Assembly: GCA_947174965.1 (NCBI GenBank)
Contig: CAMWKY010000117.1
Location: 1 to 6,788 of the forward strand
Direction of reading: 5' to 3'
DNA from: an uncultured Ruminococcus sp.
Lineage (GTDB): Bacteria; Bacillota; Clostridia; Oscillospirales; Ruminococcaceae
Length of the DNA stretch: 6,788 bases
Below, one piece after another: positions 1 through 6,705 of the stretch (positions within the stretch are counted from its first letter, which is position 1; each line of letters opens with the position of its first letter). The position numbers and the translations under genes were made by a program. The notes beneath the pieces were generated by a model. That model was given only the letters and a program-made list of their open reading frames with translations. It searched no databases and was not told the origin of the DNA.

Positions 1-120
1 TTACTCACTTCATGCAGTTCAGCAGGAAAAAAAGCTGACCCAAATTCACAGCCAACAACAAGCGAAAACTCATTTGCAAATGAGATAAACTCCACTGAAT
101 CGTCAGAACCGGTATATACC
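1..120 (+). other. Lipobox and low-complexity linker of copy A
   Basis: Codons 2-5 read L-T-S-C, fitting the lipobox pattern [LVI][ASTVI][GAS]C cleaved by signal peptidase II, with the cysteine at bases 13-15 becoming the lipid-modified first residue. The hydrophobic core before it lies outside the window. The following residues are rich in Ser, Thr, Asn and Glu, as expected for a flexible tether between the membrane anchor and the folded part. This stretch aligns without gaps for 24 codons to bases 2408-2479 of copy B. Confidence 0.8.
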
Positions 121-2277
121 GACTGCTATCAGTCAGAAAAAATCGAAATGCTTGACAATACAGCAACACAGTATATAATGCTTTCGGGAGACTCAATCAT
201 CATAAGCACAATTTCATATACCAATGGTGAAATAGTATTTTACAAAACGGACAAGTCATTCTCAAAATATGAGCCTTTTGAGTGGGAACATACAGAGGAA
301 GAAGAAAACGCTGACTATTCATCAAGTGCACCATATTTCAAGGCTGACGGAAGTTTCAACACTATTGTGCAGTTGCAGGACCACAACGGCGTAAAATTTC
401 CAAAGGAACATGACGAAAATTTTGACTATGGCAGTTATTTTGAGCCGAATACATACACAACCTCTGAAATGTTCTGCACATACGACAGCAACGGAAAAGT
501 CCTGACAAAAGCAACTTTTGAATACCCTGAAAGTTTCTTTGATTCAGAGGGTTTTCCCATATTAGCAGACATTATTGCCGACAATGATTCTGTTCTTATT
601 TCCACATATCAGAATGGCATATACAGACTTGATTCAACAGGCACTTTCACTGAAATAAAAGAAAATGATGATAATGATAATATGTTCAATGCTCCACAGT
701 TTGTTTGTGACAATAACGGAAAAATACTTTGCTTAATCAACAGCGAAGATGAAGAAAATACGCAGTGCAATGTATTTGAGATTGACGGCAACACAATTTC
801 AAGTGAGCCTGTATGCACATTCAATTATAACTCAATTGCTGGTGAAGCTACAAACGGATTCGGAAAATACAGACTTTTCATACCGACAGTTGATGCACTT
901 CTTGGCTTAACAGATGATGGCACGCTTGAATCTGTAATAAACTGGTTTGATTCAGATTCAGATATAATGAATGCTGTAACAGCAATTGGAGAGAATGAGT
1001 TTATCGGCATAAACTATAATTACTATATGCGATTTACTCCACGTGACATGAGAGAGTTTGCAAACGTCAAAACAATCACCATTGCATCACCTGTAATTGA
1101 CGATTATATGGTACAGAATTATCAGAATACAATAAACGACTTCAACCGTTCACAAAGCAACTACCGCATAAAAACTGTAACAATTACAGATGAAGTTGAC
1201 TATAAAAATGCTCTCAATATGCTTATATTGACAGGTGAAGCACCTGATATTATCTATGGCATGGACTATGATAATTACGTCAACTATCGCAAAAAGGGCT
1301 TGTTTACTGATTTATACAGCCTTATTGATGCAGATGAAACATTAAGCCGTGATGATTTCATGCCGAACGTGATGCCACTGCTTGAATCTCCCGACGGCAA
1401 ATTATATGGTGTGTGCGACAACTTCTATGTGAATACACTTTTCACAAAGTCATCTCTCTGGAACAAGGAAAACTGGACACTTGATGAAATGCTTGACTTA
1501 TATGATACTGTTCCCAGTTCGTACACACATATATATGATGATATGTGCAAGGCTGATATGCTCAAAATAATGCTCAACTGCATGACAGATATGGTTGATT
1601 ACGAAAATGGTACTTGCAATTTCAATAATCCCGACTTTATAAAGATTCTTGAATTTTGTAACAGACACGTCACAAAAGAGCCAATCCCCGACAAAGTAAC
1701 AGAATCGGAAGCATTCAGCAATTATTACGGTGAAAAATACCAGCGTTTCGGCAATGACGAAATTATTTTCAAGAGTGATAATGTATTCCAATACAATTAT
1801 GTGAAATATATGAATTGTGGCGGAAATGACATTACATTTGCAGGCTATCCCTCAACGGACGGCAACGGCGGTATTATCATACCAAATAATTTAATGTGTA
1901 TCAGTGAAGAATGTGAGGACAAACAAGGCGCATGGGAATTTTTGAAGTACGTTATGCAGAATACAACAGGTCTTTCAATAATAAGTGAAAATTTTGAAAG
2001 AGTAATGGACAAGGAATTGTCTAACTCATGGACAGCAAGCGGACATGAAATTCCCGCATTTGACAAGGAAACACGTGACAAAGTTGCTGATTACATCAAA
2101 TCATGTCATAAATTCGGTACATCTTTCGGGGATTATTATATAATGCCGTTCAACAGCGATATTTTCAGTATAATAGAGGAAGAAACAGACATCTATTTCA
2201 ATGGTGAGCAGACAGTGGAAACTTGTGTTGAACATATTCAGGACAGAGCATCTGTTTTAGTAAGCGAAAGATACTGA
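1..2277 (+). CDS. Propeller-like / family 1 solute-binding lipoprotein, copy A (5' end cut off by window)
   Basis: The frame is open from base 1 to the TGA at 2275-2277, giving 758 visible residues. The first visible residues are LLTSC, the lipobox and lipidated cysteine (visible residue 5) that also occur in the downstream paralogue, so only about 12 signal-peptide codons are missing. The ATG at 148 is internal. Numbering from base 1, residues 6-40 are a Ser/Thr/Asn-rich linker. Residues about 50-350 form roughly six beta-rich segments with recurring D/N-G turns (ADGSF, DSNGK, QNGIY, DNNGK, DDGTL), which suggests a degenerate beta-propeller. Residues about 356-758 resemble a family 1 ABC solute-binding protein: ITIA strand, DFNRSQ, GEAPDI (412-417), KKGLFTDLY, AGYPSTDGNGG and GAWEFLKY (643-650). 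The likely role is ligand capture at the outer face of the membrane; the ligand is unknown, with sugars the usual guess for this family. No permease gene lies in the window. The binding-domain call is firm, the propeller call is inference. Confidence 0.85.
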   Translation, partial: LLTSCSSAGKKADPNSQPTTSENSFANEINSTESSEPVYTDCYQSEKIEMLDNTATQYIMLSGDSIIISTISYTNGEIVFYKTDKSFSKYEPFEWEHTEEEENADYSSSAPYFKADGSFNTIVQLQDHNGVKFPKEHDENFDYGSYFEPNTYTTSEMFCTYDSNGKVLTKATFEYPESFFDSEGFPILADIIADNDSVLISTYQNGIYRLDSTGTFTEIKENDDNDNMFNAPQFVCDNNGKILCLINSEDEENTQCNVFEIDGNTISSEPVCTFNYNSIAGEATNGFGKYRLFIPTVDALLGLTDDGTLESVINWFDSDSDIMNAVTAIGENEFIGINYNYYMRFTPRDMREFANVKTITIASPVIDDYMVQNYQNTINDFNRSQSNYRIKTVTITDEVDYKNALNMLILTGEAPDIIYGMDYDNYVNYRKKGLFTDLYSLIDADETLSRDDFMPNVMPLLESPDGKLYGVCDNFYVNTLFTKSSLWNKENWTLDEMLDLYDTVPSSYTHIYDDMCKADMLKIMLNCMTDMVDYENGTCNFNNPDFIKILEFCNRHVTKEPIPDKVTESEAFSNYYGEKYQRFGNDEIIFKSDNVFQYNYVKYMNCGGNDITFAGYPSTDGNGGIIIPNNLMCISEECEDKQGAWEFLKYVMQNTTGLSIISENFERVMDKELSNSWTASGHEIPAFDKETRDKVADYIKSCHKFGTSFGDYYIMPFNSDIFSIIEEETDIYFNGEQTVETCVEHIQDRASVLVSERY

Positions 2278-2371
2278 TTTTAAGCGAAAATTAAGAAATC
2301 AAGTAGTATGTGTTAAGAAATAAGTATTATAATTATATTTATTTGAGTATATAGCGAAAGGAAAATGTAAA
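2278..2371 (+). promoter_or_regulatory. Spacer between the two lipoprotein genes with possible promoter
   Basis: This 94-base AT-rich spacer has no convincing terminator after copy A, so read-through into copy B is likely. TATAAT at 2328-2333 matches a -10 box exactly, but no good -35 hexamer stands 16-18 bases upstream and there is no extended TG. If it is used, transcription probably needs an activator. About 39 bases separate the box from the ATG, so a short leader would remain. Copy B may therefore be both the second gene of an operon and separately inducible. Confidence 0.35.
2291..2321 (+). repeat. Direct repeat TTAAGAAAT x2, 22-base period
   Basis: TTAAGAAAT occurs at 2291-2299 and again at 2313-2321, with starts exactly 22 bases apart, about two helical turns. 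The second copy lies just upstream of the TATAAT at 2328-2333, where a -35 box would be. Nine-base direct repeats at this spacing in front of a poor -35 are the arrangement used by LytTR-type response regulators, though these bases match only part of the known AgrA-type consensus. In such AT-rich sequence chance is a serious alternative. Confidence 0.3.
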
Positions 2372-2374
2372 ATG
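2357..2374 (+). promoter_or_regulatory. Ribosome binding site and start of copy B
   Basis: AAAGGA at 2357-2362 sits nine bases before the ATG at 2372, which is a workable Shine-Dalgarno. This ATG opens directly into a signal peptide (MKKLL), so the start is well supported. An ATG at 2365 is followed at once by TAA, making a start-stop pair between the ribosome binding site and the true start in another frame. It is probably incidental. Confidence 0.8.
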
Positions 2375-4723
2375 AAAAAATTATTAGTATTGTTGACAGT
2401 CTGCGGATTACTCACTTCATGCGGTTCAGCAGGACAAAAACCTGACTCCGATTCAATGCCGACAACAAGTGAAAGCTCTGTTGCAGAGGAAGTAAGCCAG
2501 CAGAATGATGCAGACGAAATCAAGCAGAAACTCTTGCAGTCAACTGACTGCTACCGCAAGGAATCTGTAACAATGCCTGATGATATTATGTATATATCAT
2601 ACGCATTGCAGGCAGGCAACGGAAAAATCTTTCTCCAAACCGATGATTACGACTACAAGAATAAATATTATCTCACAGACGAAAATTTCAGCGAGTTTAC
2701 ACCGTTTGAATATGAAACGCCTGAAGAAGTTTCTGCTTATGATGATAAATACGAGAGTATCTCTTTCAACAGTGACGGCTCTTTTAATATTATGTTTACG
2801 CTCATTGACCACAACGGAGTGATAGCTCCTGACGTATATGACGAAAATTTCGACTATGAATCATATGAAGAAAACTCAAACACTTCATACATGATATGTA
2901 CATATGACAAGGACGGAAAACTTCTTACAAAGGCAGATTTTGAATATCCTGATGATGCTTTCAATGCGGATTATGGCTATCTTGAATGTGGTATGCCTGT
3001 ATCTGACGGTGATTCATTTTTGCAGGGATTCGGTGACGGTTCAATCCGCAGAATTACATCAACAGGCGAATTTCAGACAGTGTATACAATTGAAAATCCT
3101 GACGAATACGCTTATACAAATGCTCCTCAACTCTGGAAAGACCGTGACGGAAAAATTATAGCTGTTATGCGTGAATTTAAGAAATCATTTGATGCAAATG
3201 GTTATGAAGGAATTGACTCAAAGGTAATTTTACGTGAATTTGACAACGGAAAAATCGGTGATACTATCTATTCATGCAACGAATATGAATTGAACGGCGC
3301 AATTTCTTTTGGTACAGGCGAATACAGAATATATATTCCCTCATATTCACAGGTTACAGGCATAAAAGATGATGGAATAGCAGAAAAAGTTATTGACTGG
3401 CAGAAATCAAGTCTTGACCCCGTAAATACAATAATACCAATTGCAGACAATAACTTTATTGGCACTACATACAACAGCAATGACAGAATAATAAAACTTG
3501 TTCCACGAGATATGAGCGAGCTTGAAAATGTACAGATTATCACAGTTTCAAACTGTATGGGTTCAATTGTAAACGATTTTAACAATTCACAGTCAAAATA
3601 CCGTGTTGAGTCAATTGAGTATCCGTATGACGACAACAACGAAAAACTCAATCTTGACATAATTTCAGGTGATGCTCCTGACGTAATATGCGGAATGAAC
3701 TACAGTACATACCTCAACTACTGCAAAAAGGGATTGTTTGTGGACTTGTACGAATTAATGGACGACGAATTAAACAAAGACAAGCTGATGCCAAATGTAG
3801 TTACAGCTTTTGAGAGTGGCGGAAAAATGTTCGGATTATGCGAAAAATTTGGAGTAGATACATTGGTTGTAAAAAGTAAATTCTGCAACAAGGAAAACTG
3901 GACTTTTGATGATATGCTTGACTTATACGACAATGCGCCCGATTATGTCAATCATTTATATGACGGAGAAACAAAGCTTGATATGTTCAAAAAAATGTTC
4001 TATACTATGAATGACCTGATAGACTACGAAAATGCAACTTGTGACTTCAATAACCCTGAATTTATAAAAATGCTTGAGTTCTGCAACAGATTTGTTGATA
4101 CTGTAGATGCTCCGCAGAAATGGGACGACCCGGAGGCATGGAGTCAGTATAATGCTGAAAAGTACCATTGGATTGGTAATGATAACACTTTTATTGCGGA
4201 AGTTGGTTTTCTTCATGTTTCAGCGTATAACTTAGTCAAGTACACACAAAGCAACGGTGAGGATTTGACACTTGTCGGCTATCCGTCAAATAACGGCAAA
4301 GGTGGCAGAATATCCCCTGAAACGATTATGGCAGTCAATTCACAGTGTGAGGATAAGCAAGGCGCATGGGAGTTCTTGAAATATTATATCCTTAAATCAA
4401 ATGAAGTTAATAAAAACAACGAAAATTTCTATATGAACTTTCTGCCAGTCGTTAAGGAATCGTTTACAGATTTGCTTGAATACGACCAGAATGACCATCA
4501 TTCAGCAGGTAGTGTTGAATATCCCTCATATACAGATGAGGAAACAAAAATGATTTCGGACTACATCATGTCATGCGATTCAATCGGTACAGTGCTTGAT
4601 GATGATATTGTGAGCATATGCGAGGAAGAAGCAGGACTTTATTTTGCAGGTGAACAGACAGCCGAAGCATCAGCAGAACACATTCAGAACAGAGTTTCTA
4701 TTTTAGTCAGTGAAAGAAAGTAA
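2372..4723 (+). CDS. Propeller-like / family 1 solute-binding lipoprotein, copy B (complete)
   Basis: This is a complete 783-residue paralogue of the preceding gene. Residues 1-16 are a lipoprotein signal peptide (MKKLL, hydrophobic core, LTS) and Cys17 is the lipidation site. Residues 18-58 are an acidic, Ser/Gln-rich tether. Residues about 65-380 contain repeated beta-rich segments with D/N-G turns (GNGKI, SDGSF, KDGKL, GDGSI, RDGKI, DNGKI, KDDGI), giving about six blade-like units. Residues about 386-783 match a family 1 solute-binding domain in length and motifs: IITVS, DFNNSQ, GDAPDV (433-438), KKGLFVDLY, VGYPSNNGKGG, GAWEFLKY (664-671) and a C-terminal helix ending in VSERK. Typical family 1 proteins are about 400-450 residues in total, so the N-terminal half is an addition. 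Lipidation places the protein on the outer face of the membrane. The ligand and partner transporter are not identifiable here. The binding-domain call is firm, the propeller fold is inferred. Confidence 0.9.
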   Translation: MKKLLVLLTVCGLLTSCGSAGQKPDSDSMPTTSESSVAEEVSQQNDADEIKQKLLQSTDCYRKESVTMPDDIMYISYALQAGNGKIFLQTDDYDYKNKYYLTDENFSEFTPFEYETPEEVSAYDDKYESISFNSDGSFNIMFTLIDHNGVIAPDVYDENFDYESYEENSNTSYMICTYDKDGKLLTKADFEYPDDAFNADYGYLECGMPVSDGDSFLQGFGDGSIRRITSTGEFQTVYTIENPDEYAYTNAPQLWKDRDGKIIAVMREFKKSFDANGYEGIDSKVILREFDNGKIGDTIYSCNEYELNGAISFGTGEYRIYIPSYSQVTGIKDDGIAEKVIDWQKSSLDPVNTIIPIADNNFIGTTYNSNDRIIKLVPRDMSELENVQIITVSNCMGSIVNDFNNSQSKYRVESIEYPYDDNNEKLNLDIISGDAPDVICGMNYSTYLNYCKKGLFVDLYELMDDELNKDKLMPNVVTAFESGGKMFGLCEKFGVDTLVVKSKFCNKENWTFDDMLDLYDNAPDYVNHLYDGETKLDMFKKMFYTMNDLIDYENATCDFNNPEFIKMLEFCNRFVDTVDAPQKWDDPEAWSQYNAEKYHWIGNDNTFIAEVGFLHVSAYNLVKYTQSNGEDLTLVGYPSNNGKGGRISPETIMAVNSQCEDKQGAWEFLKYYILKSNEVNKNNENFYMNFLPVVKESFTDLLEYDQNDHHSAGSVEYPSYTDEETKMISDYIMSCDSIGTVLDDDIVSICEEEAGLYFAGEQTAEASAEHIQNRVSILVSERK

Positions 4724-4724
4724 G

Positions 4725-4771
4725 AAAAAATGCCGTATCTTTTGAGCGATACGGCAGTTTTTTTATTTTTT
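4725..4771. terminator. Bidirectional rho-independent terminator between convergent genes
   Basis: TGCCGTATC at 4731-4739 pairs perfectly with GATACGGCA at 4748-4756 around an eight-base loop. A six-base A-run precedes the stem (4725-4730) and a T-run follows it (4758-4764, then 4766-4771), so the hairpin has a U-tract when read on either strand. It starts two bases after the stop of copy B and ends six bases from the stop of the minus-strand gene, whose last codons supply part of the plus-strand T-run. One element thus serves both genes. Confidence 0.93.
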
Positions 4772-6688
4772 CAGGTATTTTGACAACTTTTTCTTGCGTT
4801 TTGTTTCGTACATCATCTTGTCAGCCTCTGTTACAAATCGGAATATATCTTCATCTTTCTGCGGAACTGATATAATATAACCCGTACTTGCACTAAGCAT
4901 AAATTCATGAATCTGCTTTTGATTTTCAATTGCAATATTATCTTCAATGCGTTTTGTAAGTGCTTCTGCATCAGCTTTTTTATAGTCAGGAGCAAAAACT
5001 ATAAATTCATCACCGCCAAAACGGCAGTATATTTCATCATCAATACATGATTTGCACAATATATCAGCAATTGAACGGATTGCAACATCTCCGACTTCAT
5101 GACCGTATGTGTCATTTATAACTTTCAGTCCGTCAAGGTCAATGAACATCAGCATAATATTGCGCTGTTCCTCTGCACACGCTCTGAAAACATCAGATGT
5201 AGCCTGTACAAAACCGTTGCGGTTGTAGATGCCTGAAAAAGTGTCCTGCGTGTACAGTTTTCCGAGACGTTCAATAGCGTAGTTAAGGCAAATCAGTTTT
5301 CTTATGTTTTCAAGAGAGTTGTTGATTGTTATACACCATGACTGAAACAGAGCATTATTAATAGGTACTTTGCTGTTGCCGATAACCATATAGCCAAGAC
5401 ATCTCTTGCCGAAATGCAACGGCAGATAGTAATAAAACTTATCTGTTGTTTTCTGTAGTTCAATATCAGGGATAAGCTTGTTTTTTGGCATTGTATCTAC
5501 ATCATGGAATTTCTCATCAGCATATGCAACAGGTACAAATATATTGTCTGTATAATCAGTGTATACTACATCATTGTACCTGAAAGTTCCGTTATTGTCG
5601 ATAAATTCTGAACGCCAGTTTTCGCAGAGACAAAAATAAAACTCCTCCGGATTAATACTTGCAACAAATTCTTTGATATATTCGATATACTGCTCAAACG
5701 TATTACAGCCGTGAAGCTGACATGAAAGCTGATTGAATCTCATCATATAATCACTTATAGTATCAATACGACCGCTTGTTGCTATGTTGATTTCCTTGTA
5801 TTCCTTATAATCATGTATAACTCCGTCACAACAGCCACAGCTTTCCGTAAACCTTGTAGACATATTCAGGGTGACACTTCTTTCCTGCGGTATGTCATGA
5901 AAATGATTATACAGCATTTTTGACGCAAGCTGACCTGATAATTTAAGCGGACGTTCAACAGATGTCAGCTCAACTCTTAAATTATGATGATTAAATATAT
6001 TATCAAATCCCGATACGGCAATTTCAGACGGAACTTTAAAGCCATGTTCATAAAGACTGTTTATAGCTGCTCCTGCCATAACATCATTTGCACAGATAAT
6101 AGCTTGTGGCATATAAGGTGTATTTTTTCTGAAATATTCAATAGCTGCTTTTCCCGAAGGCGCACGGAAATCACCGTAATATATACGGTTTTTTTCAATA
6201 GTAAGTCCGTTTTCCTCAAGAACTTCCAGAAAAGCATTAAGTCTGTCTGCACTTTCAGAGTTATCAACTGCACCTGAAATATAGTTGAATTTTGTAAAGC
6301 CGTGTACTTTTATAAAATGCTCTGTAATTTCACGCATAGCTGTTTTATTGTCTATGCCCACATGAAAAAGACCTTCAACGTCATTGTCAATACATACAGC
6401 AGGAATTTTCGCAGACTTTATACGTTTAAGTATATTTTTTACAACATTCTGATAGCCTATTGTATTTGTAAGAAGTATTGCACCATCAAAATTATTGAAA
6501 TCAGGCAGATTAAAAATATTCAGTTCACCTTTATCATGGCTTTTATTTTCCATGACACCGCTGAAAGATGAAAAAACATGAAAATCAAAGGAACATTCAG
6601 AAGCCGTTGATTGTATGCCTTTAAGAATACTGCTTTGATATGTCTGGTCTATGCCCGCAACAATTATTGCAATTTTATATCTGTTCAA
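4763..6688 (-). CDS. LacI-type substrate-binding / GAF-like / GGDEF diguanylate cyclase
   Basis: This 641-residue protein probably turns binding of a small cytoplasmic ligand into cyclic di-GMP synthesis (2 GTP to c-di-GMP). There is no signal peptide, no membrane segment and no N-terminal helix-turn-helix. Residues 4-285 are a LacI/ribose-binding-type sensor: KIAIIVAG, GAILLTN (69-75), GIDN, ESADRLNAF (145-153), AIICANDVMAG (196-206) and VSGFDN (225-230). Residues about 335-455 look GAF-like, ending in YYYLPLHFGKRCLGYMVIGN. A helix at about 455-480 leads into the GGDEF domain (480-630): NRNGF (489-493), FIDLDG (515-520, with metal-binding Asp517), NDTYGHEVGD (525-534), RFGGDEF (556-562), STGYI and ADKMMY. 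The active site is intact. The positions of the RxxD inhibitory site read IDDE, so that site is absent. There is no EAL or HD-GYP domain. The tail is a run of Lys/Arg. The gene converges on the lipoprotein pair, and its specific ligand cannot be read from the sequence. Confidence 0.93.
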   Translation of the reverse strand: MNRYKIAIIVAGIDQTYQSSILKGIQSTASECSFDFHVFSSFSGVMENKSHDKGELNIFNLPDFNNFDGAILLTNTIGYQNVVKNILKRIKSAKIPAVCIDNDVEGLFHVGIDNKTAMREITEHFIKVHGFTKFNYISGAVDNSESADRLNAFLEVLEENGLTIEKNRIYYGDFRAPSGKAAIEYFRKNTPYMPQAIICANDVMAGAAINSLYEHGFKVPSEIAVSGFDNIFNHHNLRVELTSVERPLKLSGQLASKMLYNHFHDIPQERSVTLNMSTRFTESCGCCDGVIHDYKEYKEINIATSGRIDTISDYMMRFNQLSCQLHGCNTFEQYIEYIKEFVASINPEEFYFCLCENWRSEFIDNNGTFRYNDVVYTDYTDNIFVPVAYADEKFHDVDTMPKNKLIPDIELQKTTDKFYYYLPLHFGKRCLGYMVIGNSKVPINNALFQSWCITINNSLENIRKLICLNYAIERLGKLYTQDTFSGIYNRNGFVQATSDVFRACAEEQRNIMLMFIDLDGLKVINDTYGHEVGDVAIRSIADILCKSCIDDEIYCRFGGDEFIVFAPDYKKADAEALTKRIEDNIAIENQKQIHEFMLSASTGYIISVPQKDEDIFRFVTEADKMMYETKRKKKLSKYLKK

Positions 6689-6705
6689 AAAATTTTCACT
6701 CCCTT
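6686..6705 (-). promoter_or_regulatory. Strong ribosome binding site in front of a TTG start
   Basis: On the minus strand AAGGGAG (plus 6699-6705) precedes a TTG codon at 6688-6686 by ten bases. The frame upstream meets a TAA within six codons (at 6706-6704) and offers no ATG or GTG, while the TTG opens directly into the first beta-strand (NRYKIAIIV) expected for this sensor fold. The start is therefore TTG, which usually means reduced initiation and suits a low-abundance signalling enzyme. Confidence 0.85.

Larger units (their letters stand above)
1..4723 (+). repeat. Tandem gene duplication, unit about 2.4 kb
   Basis: Bases 1 onward and 2408 onward encode homologous proteins in the same orientation, an offset of 2407 bases at the lipobox. 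Over the first 24 codons I count 12 differences in 72 bases. Other closely matching points are DHNGV, DENFDY, KVLTKA/KLLTKA plus FEYP, CxxKxxWT-type NKENWT, LEFCNR, CEDKQGAWEFLKY, and the C-terminal VSER. Both copies are full length and uninterrupted, with no insertion sequence or long direct repeat at the borders. This looks like an old duplication followed by divergence, not an assembly artefact. Confidence 0.9.

Noticed and set aside
148..150. ATG as the start of the first lipoprotein gene
   Set aside because: The frame is open back to base 1 and encodes a lipobox cysteine and tether homologous to the downstream paralogue. There is no ribosome binding site before this ATG and it would remove the export signal.
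1498..1791. Minus-strand open frame that resembles another minus-strand frame at 3956-4216
   Set aside because: The two hypothetical products look related, but they lie opposite the same part of the two paralogous lipoprotein genes, so their similarity is a shadow of the sense-strand homology. Neither has a ribosome binding site I can support.
2275..2301. Inverted repeat TGATTT / AAATCA after copy A as a terminator
   Set aside because: The stem is only six AT-rich pairs with a 15-base loop and no T-run after it, too weak to end transcription.
2365..2370. ATG-TAA start-stop pair before copy B as a regulatory element
   Set aside because: It lies in the ribosome binding site spacer of an AT-rich leader where such a pair is easily expected by chance. 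I see no other sign of translational control.
3268..3660. Minus-strand open frame of 130 codons inside copy B
   Set aside because: It lies wholly antisense to a well-supported gene, its product has the Ser/Ile/Phe-rich composition expected of an antisense frame in AT-rich DNA, and it matches no family I recognise.
6302..6571. Plus-strand open frame opposite the sensor domain
   Set aside because: It is antisense to the clearly homologous LacI-type domain and its product has no recognisable feature beyond biased composition.
4763..6688. Minus-strand gene as a LacI-family transcription repressor
   Set aside because: The protein begins directly with the first strand of the ligand domain, with a stop codon six codons upstream, so there is no room for a helix-turn-helix head. 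The C-terminus is a GGDEF domain.
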